Positions 6,475-7,829 of a DNA stretch of 7,829 bases are shown one piece after another. The translations under genes were made by a program, and so were the position numbers. The stretch's first letter is position 1. Each line of letters opens with the position of its first letter. Below the pieces are notes generated by a model. That model made no database searches. It saw only the letters and a program-made list of their open reading frames with translations, and had not been told where the DNA came from. Source of the DNA: Candidatus Sulfopaludibacter sp. SbA3 (GTDB lineage Bacteria; Acidobacteriota; Terriglobia; 2-12-FULL-54-10); assembly GCA_945865705.1 (NCBI GenBank), contig CAMBEY010000132.1:1-7829 (forward strand), given 5' to 3'.

Positions 6475-6813
6475 ATGAAAAAACTTGAATGCATCATTCG
6501 ACCGCATAAGCTGGAGGAAGTTCGGGAGGCGCTGGACAAGGTGGACGTGCATGGCATGACCGTAACAGAAGTGCGCGGATTTGGTCGCCAGAAGGGCCAC
6601 GCCGAGCACTATCGCGGCGTGGAGTACAAAGCTGAGTTCCAGCCCAAGCTCAAGCTGGAGATTCTCGTCCGCGACGATCAGGCCGCCGATGCCGCCAAGA
6701 CTGTTCAGGACGTCGCCAAGACCGGCAAGTTCGGCGATGGCAAGATATTCATTTCGCCAGTCGAGGACGTCATCCGCATCCGTACCGGCGACCACGGCGA
6801 ACAGGCTCTCTAG
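6475..6813 (+). CDS. glnB: Nitrogen regulatory protein PII
   Basis: Trimeric signal protein that binds ATP/ADP and 2-oxoglutarate and tunes ammonia assimilation through partner proteins. The product is 112 residues, the standard length. MKKLECIIRPHKLEEVREAL is the usual N-terminus. The T-loop (GFGRQKGHAEHYRGVEYKAE, residues 35-54) carries Y51, the uridylylation site in proteobacteria. The residue phosphorylated as S49 in cyanobacteria is V49 here. The second family signature, TGKFGDGKIFISPVEDV (83-99), includes K90 of the nucleotide site, with R101 and R103 after it. ATG 6475 is preceded by GGGAG at 8 nt. A GTG three codons upstream overlaps that site and is unlikely. It is divergent from glnA, and no amtB follows; the next gene is convergent. 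It could also be called glnK; GlnB and GlnK cannot be told apart here. Confidence 0.97.
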   Translation: MKKLECIIRPHKLEEVREALDKVDVHGMTVTEVRGFGRQKGHAEHYRGVEYKAEFQPKLKLEILVRDDQAADAAKTVQDVAKTGKFGDGKIFISPVEDVIRIRTGDHGEQAL

Positions 6814-6832
6814 ACTTCTCCGCGATATTCCA

Positions 6833-6871
6833 GCAACGGCCAGCCTGCATTCAAGCAGCGCTGGCCGTTGC
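6833..6871. terminator. Probable bidirectional terminator hairpin between glnB and the TlpA-like gene
   Basis: gcaacggccagc (6833-6844) and gctggccgttgc (6860-6871) are perfectly complementary over 12 bp. CTGC/GCAG in the loop extends the stem to 16 bp with one bulged base and a six-base loop. It sits between convergent stop codons and touches the TlpA-like stop. There is no T-run on either side, so termination is inferred from position and stem strength. Confidence 0.65.
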
Positions 6872-7426
6872 CTACAGTAGTTCGCGCAGTGTTTTTTCGA
6901 AAACCTCCTTGTACTCAAAGCCGATAACTTTCTTGCGCACGACTCCGGCGCGGTCGACGACGATCGTCGTGGGCAGGCCGAGTAGTCCCCACTCAGTCAT
7001 GATCTCCGGATTATGGATGATCGGGTAAGTGACGCCGATCTCGCGCGCGAATCGCGCGGCGTCCTCCGCCGTGATGTCGATCGAGATGCCGATGATCGCC
7101 AACCCCTGATCGCGGTACTGCTGGTGGAGTTGCTCGAAGGCGGGCATCTCCGTTTTGCAAGGTTCGCACCACGACGCCCAGATATCCACCACCAGCACTT
7201 TGCCGCGCAGCTCCTCGGACGAAACTCTGCGGCCATTGACATCCGAAAAATCGAACGCAGGCAGCGGCTGTCCTTCCGTGGGAAGGACAGCACGCGCACC
7301 TGCGCTGGAATCCCCGCCGCGTAGAGAAGTTCGCGTGGACTGCAATCTCCATCCGATTAAGATAGAAGCCGCCAGCAGTAGAACTGACAAGCTGGCGGCC
7401 GCGCGTCTGGAAACTCTAAGGGGCAT
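6872..7426 (-). CDS. Membrane-anchored TlpA/ResA-like thiol-disulfide oxidoreductase
   Basis: A thioredoxin-fold redox protein facing the periplasm, likely reducing disulfides in exported proteins. The 184 residues begin with a basic N-terminus and one hydrophobic segment (about 10-27), which reads as an uncleaved anchor or signal. The AhpC/TSA-Redoxin-type domain follows (about 50-184): FDFSDVNGRRVSSEELRGKV, then the active site WCEPC (W86-C90), GISIDI (113-118), and the cis-proline in GLPTT (P152). WCxPC with this layout is typical of ResA/TlpA proteins, which serve cytochrome c maturation or other thiol reduction; the substrate is not known here. ATG 7426 follows GAGG at 6 nt and overlaps the upstream HMA-like gene by 11 nt, implying translational coupling. 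It converges on glnB across a shared hairpin. Confidence 0.92.
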   Translation of the reverse strand: MPLRVSRRAAASLSVLLLAASILIGWRLQSTRTSLRGGDSSAGARAVLPTEGQPLPAFDFSDVNGRRVSSEELRGKVLVVDIWASWCEPCKTEMPAFEQLHQQYRDQGLAIIGISIDITAEDAARFAREIGVTYPIIHNPEIMTEWGLLGLPTTIVVDRAGVVRKKVIGFEYKEVFEKTLRELL

Positions 7427-7829
7427 TTTTAACCTCAGTGATCTCCAGCTTCAGAATGCCAGTGGGCATCTTGGCCTTTGCTCCCCCCGCCGGCTTGCGA
7501 TAGAGGAAGCCTCGCACAGTAACACGAGCAGCGACGGTTCCCGGATTGTCCGCGGACAGTTTCAGCTTCTCCGCCTGGGCATTGGGAACAATCTCGAAGG
7601 ACTGCTTCGCGTTCAGCCGTAGTTGCAGCACGCCGCTTACTAACTCAATTGTTCCGGTCGCGGTGATTTGCATCTCAGCCACACTCACTCCGCTATCGTA
7701 AGTGGCCTTCAGAATTAGATACGGATCTAGCGCTGATTCGCTCTTCGGAGTGACTGTTACATGCCCATCGCGCAGACTGACTTCCGCTTTGGCAACGCCA
7801 TCCAGGCGTTGGAGGTGCTGCTGCACCCC
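7416..7829 (-). CDS. Probable heavy-metal-associated (HMA) domain protein, C-terminal part
   Basis: The 5' end lies beyond the window; 137 codons and TAG at 7416 are present. The visible start (VQQHLQRLDGVAKAEVSLRD, then GHVTVTPK) fits the helix, turn and second strand of an HMA ferredoxin-like fold after its CxxC metal loop. That loop would be just outside the window and so is unproven. The rest of the fold may extend to about YDSGVSV. The last 85 residues (ITATGTIELVSGVLQLRLNA through ILKLEITEVK) alternate polar and apolar residues, suggesting a beta-rich domain I do not recognise. The gene overlaps the TlpA-like start by 11 nt, and the pair may handle copper or another soft metal together with thiol chemistry; that is inference. 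The GTG at 7826 is probably internal. Confidence 0.7.
   Translation of the reverse strand, partial: GVQQHLQRLDGVAKAEVSLRDGHVTVTPKSESALDPYLILKATYDSGVSVAEMQITATGTIELVSGVLQLRLNAKQSFEIVPNAQAEKLKLSADNPGTVAARVTVRGFLYRKPAGGAKAKMPTGILKLEITEVKNAP

Noticed and set aside
6297..6488. Possible 63-residue leader peptide overlapping the glnB start
   Set aside because: The only purine-rich stretch directly abuts the ATG, with no usable spacing, and the peptide has no run of regulatory codons such as Gln. It is kept only as a remote possibility.
6271..6918. Minus-strand open frame of 215 codons opposite glnB
   Set aside because: It lies antisense to the whole of glnB and into the TlpA-like gene, shows no recognisable domain and has no ribosome-binding site; it is a GC-rich shadow frame.

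Overview
The window comes from a diderm (Gram-negative) bacterium with GC-rich genes. The evidence is a complete apolipoprotein N-acyltransferase, which only makes sense with lipoproteins sorted to an outer membrane. A type I-alpha glutamine synthetase and the lnt-prfB gene pair would fit Acidobacteriota or a similar deep-branching diderm, but the phylum is inference only. There are seven protein genes, four of them full-length housekeeping genes. I see no rRNA, tRNA, CRISPR array or complete mobile element.

Layout: (1) 1-1605, minus: a KimA-type APC-superfamily potassium permease. It starts at TTG and its family resemblance stops at about base 76. The remaining edge sequence is unrelated and may be an IS21-type transposase remnant read on the plus strand. 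(2) 1737-2847, minus: prfB (release factor 2) with the autoregulatory in-frame TGA and +1 frameshift site intact. (3) 2852-4453, minus: lnt, four bases upstream of prfB and clearly in the same operon. (4) 4454-4633: a gap holding a very strong 14-bp hairpin. (5) 4634-5956, minus: a GSI-alpha-type glnA with several substituted glutamate-pocket residues. (6) 5957-6474: an AT-rich divergent control region with a perfect -10 facing glnA, a near-consensus sigma70 promoter facing glnB, a structured leader of about 320 nt and a 12-bp palindrome. (7) 6475-6813, plus: glnB (PII) with the uridylylation tyrosine. (8) 6833-6871: a long hairpin between convergent genes. (9) 6872-7426, minus: a membrane-anchored TlpA/ResA-like thioredoxin, overlapping by 11 nt (10) 7416-7829, minus: the C-terminal part of a protein with a probable heavy-metal-associated (HMA) domain.

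Functionally, glnA and glnB form a divergent nitrogen-assimilation pair: ammonia incorporation plus the 2-oxoglutarate/ATP/ADP sensor. lnt-prfB joins envelope lipoprotein maturation with translation termination. The TlpA-like and HMA-like genes form a coupled pair suggesting thiol-redox and metal chemistry outside the cytoplasm. I found no convincing new multi-gene system. The points most worth a second look are the divergent glutamine synthetase active site, the glnA/glnB control region, the broken end of the permease and the HMA-TlpA pair.
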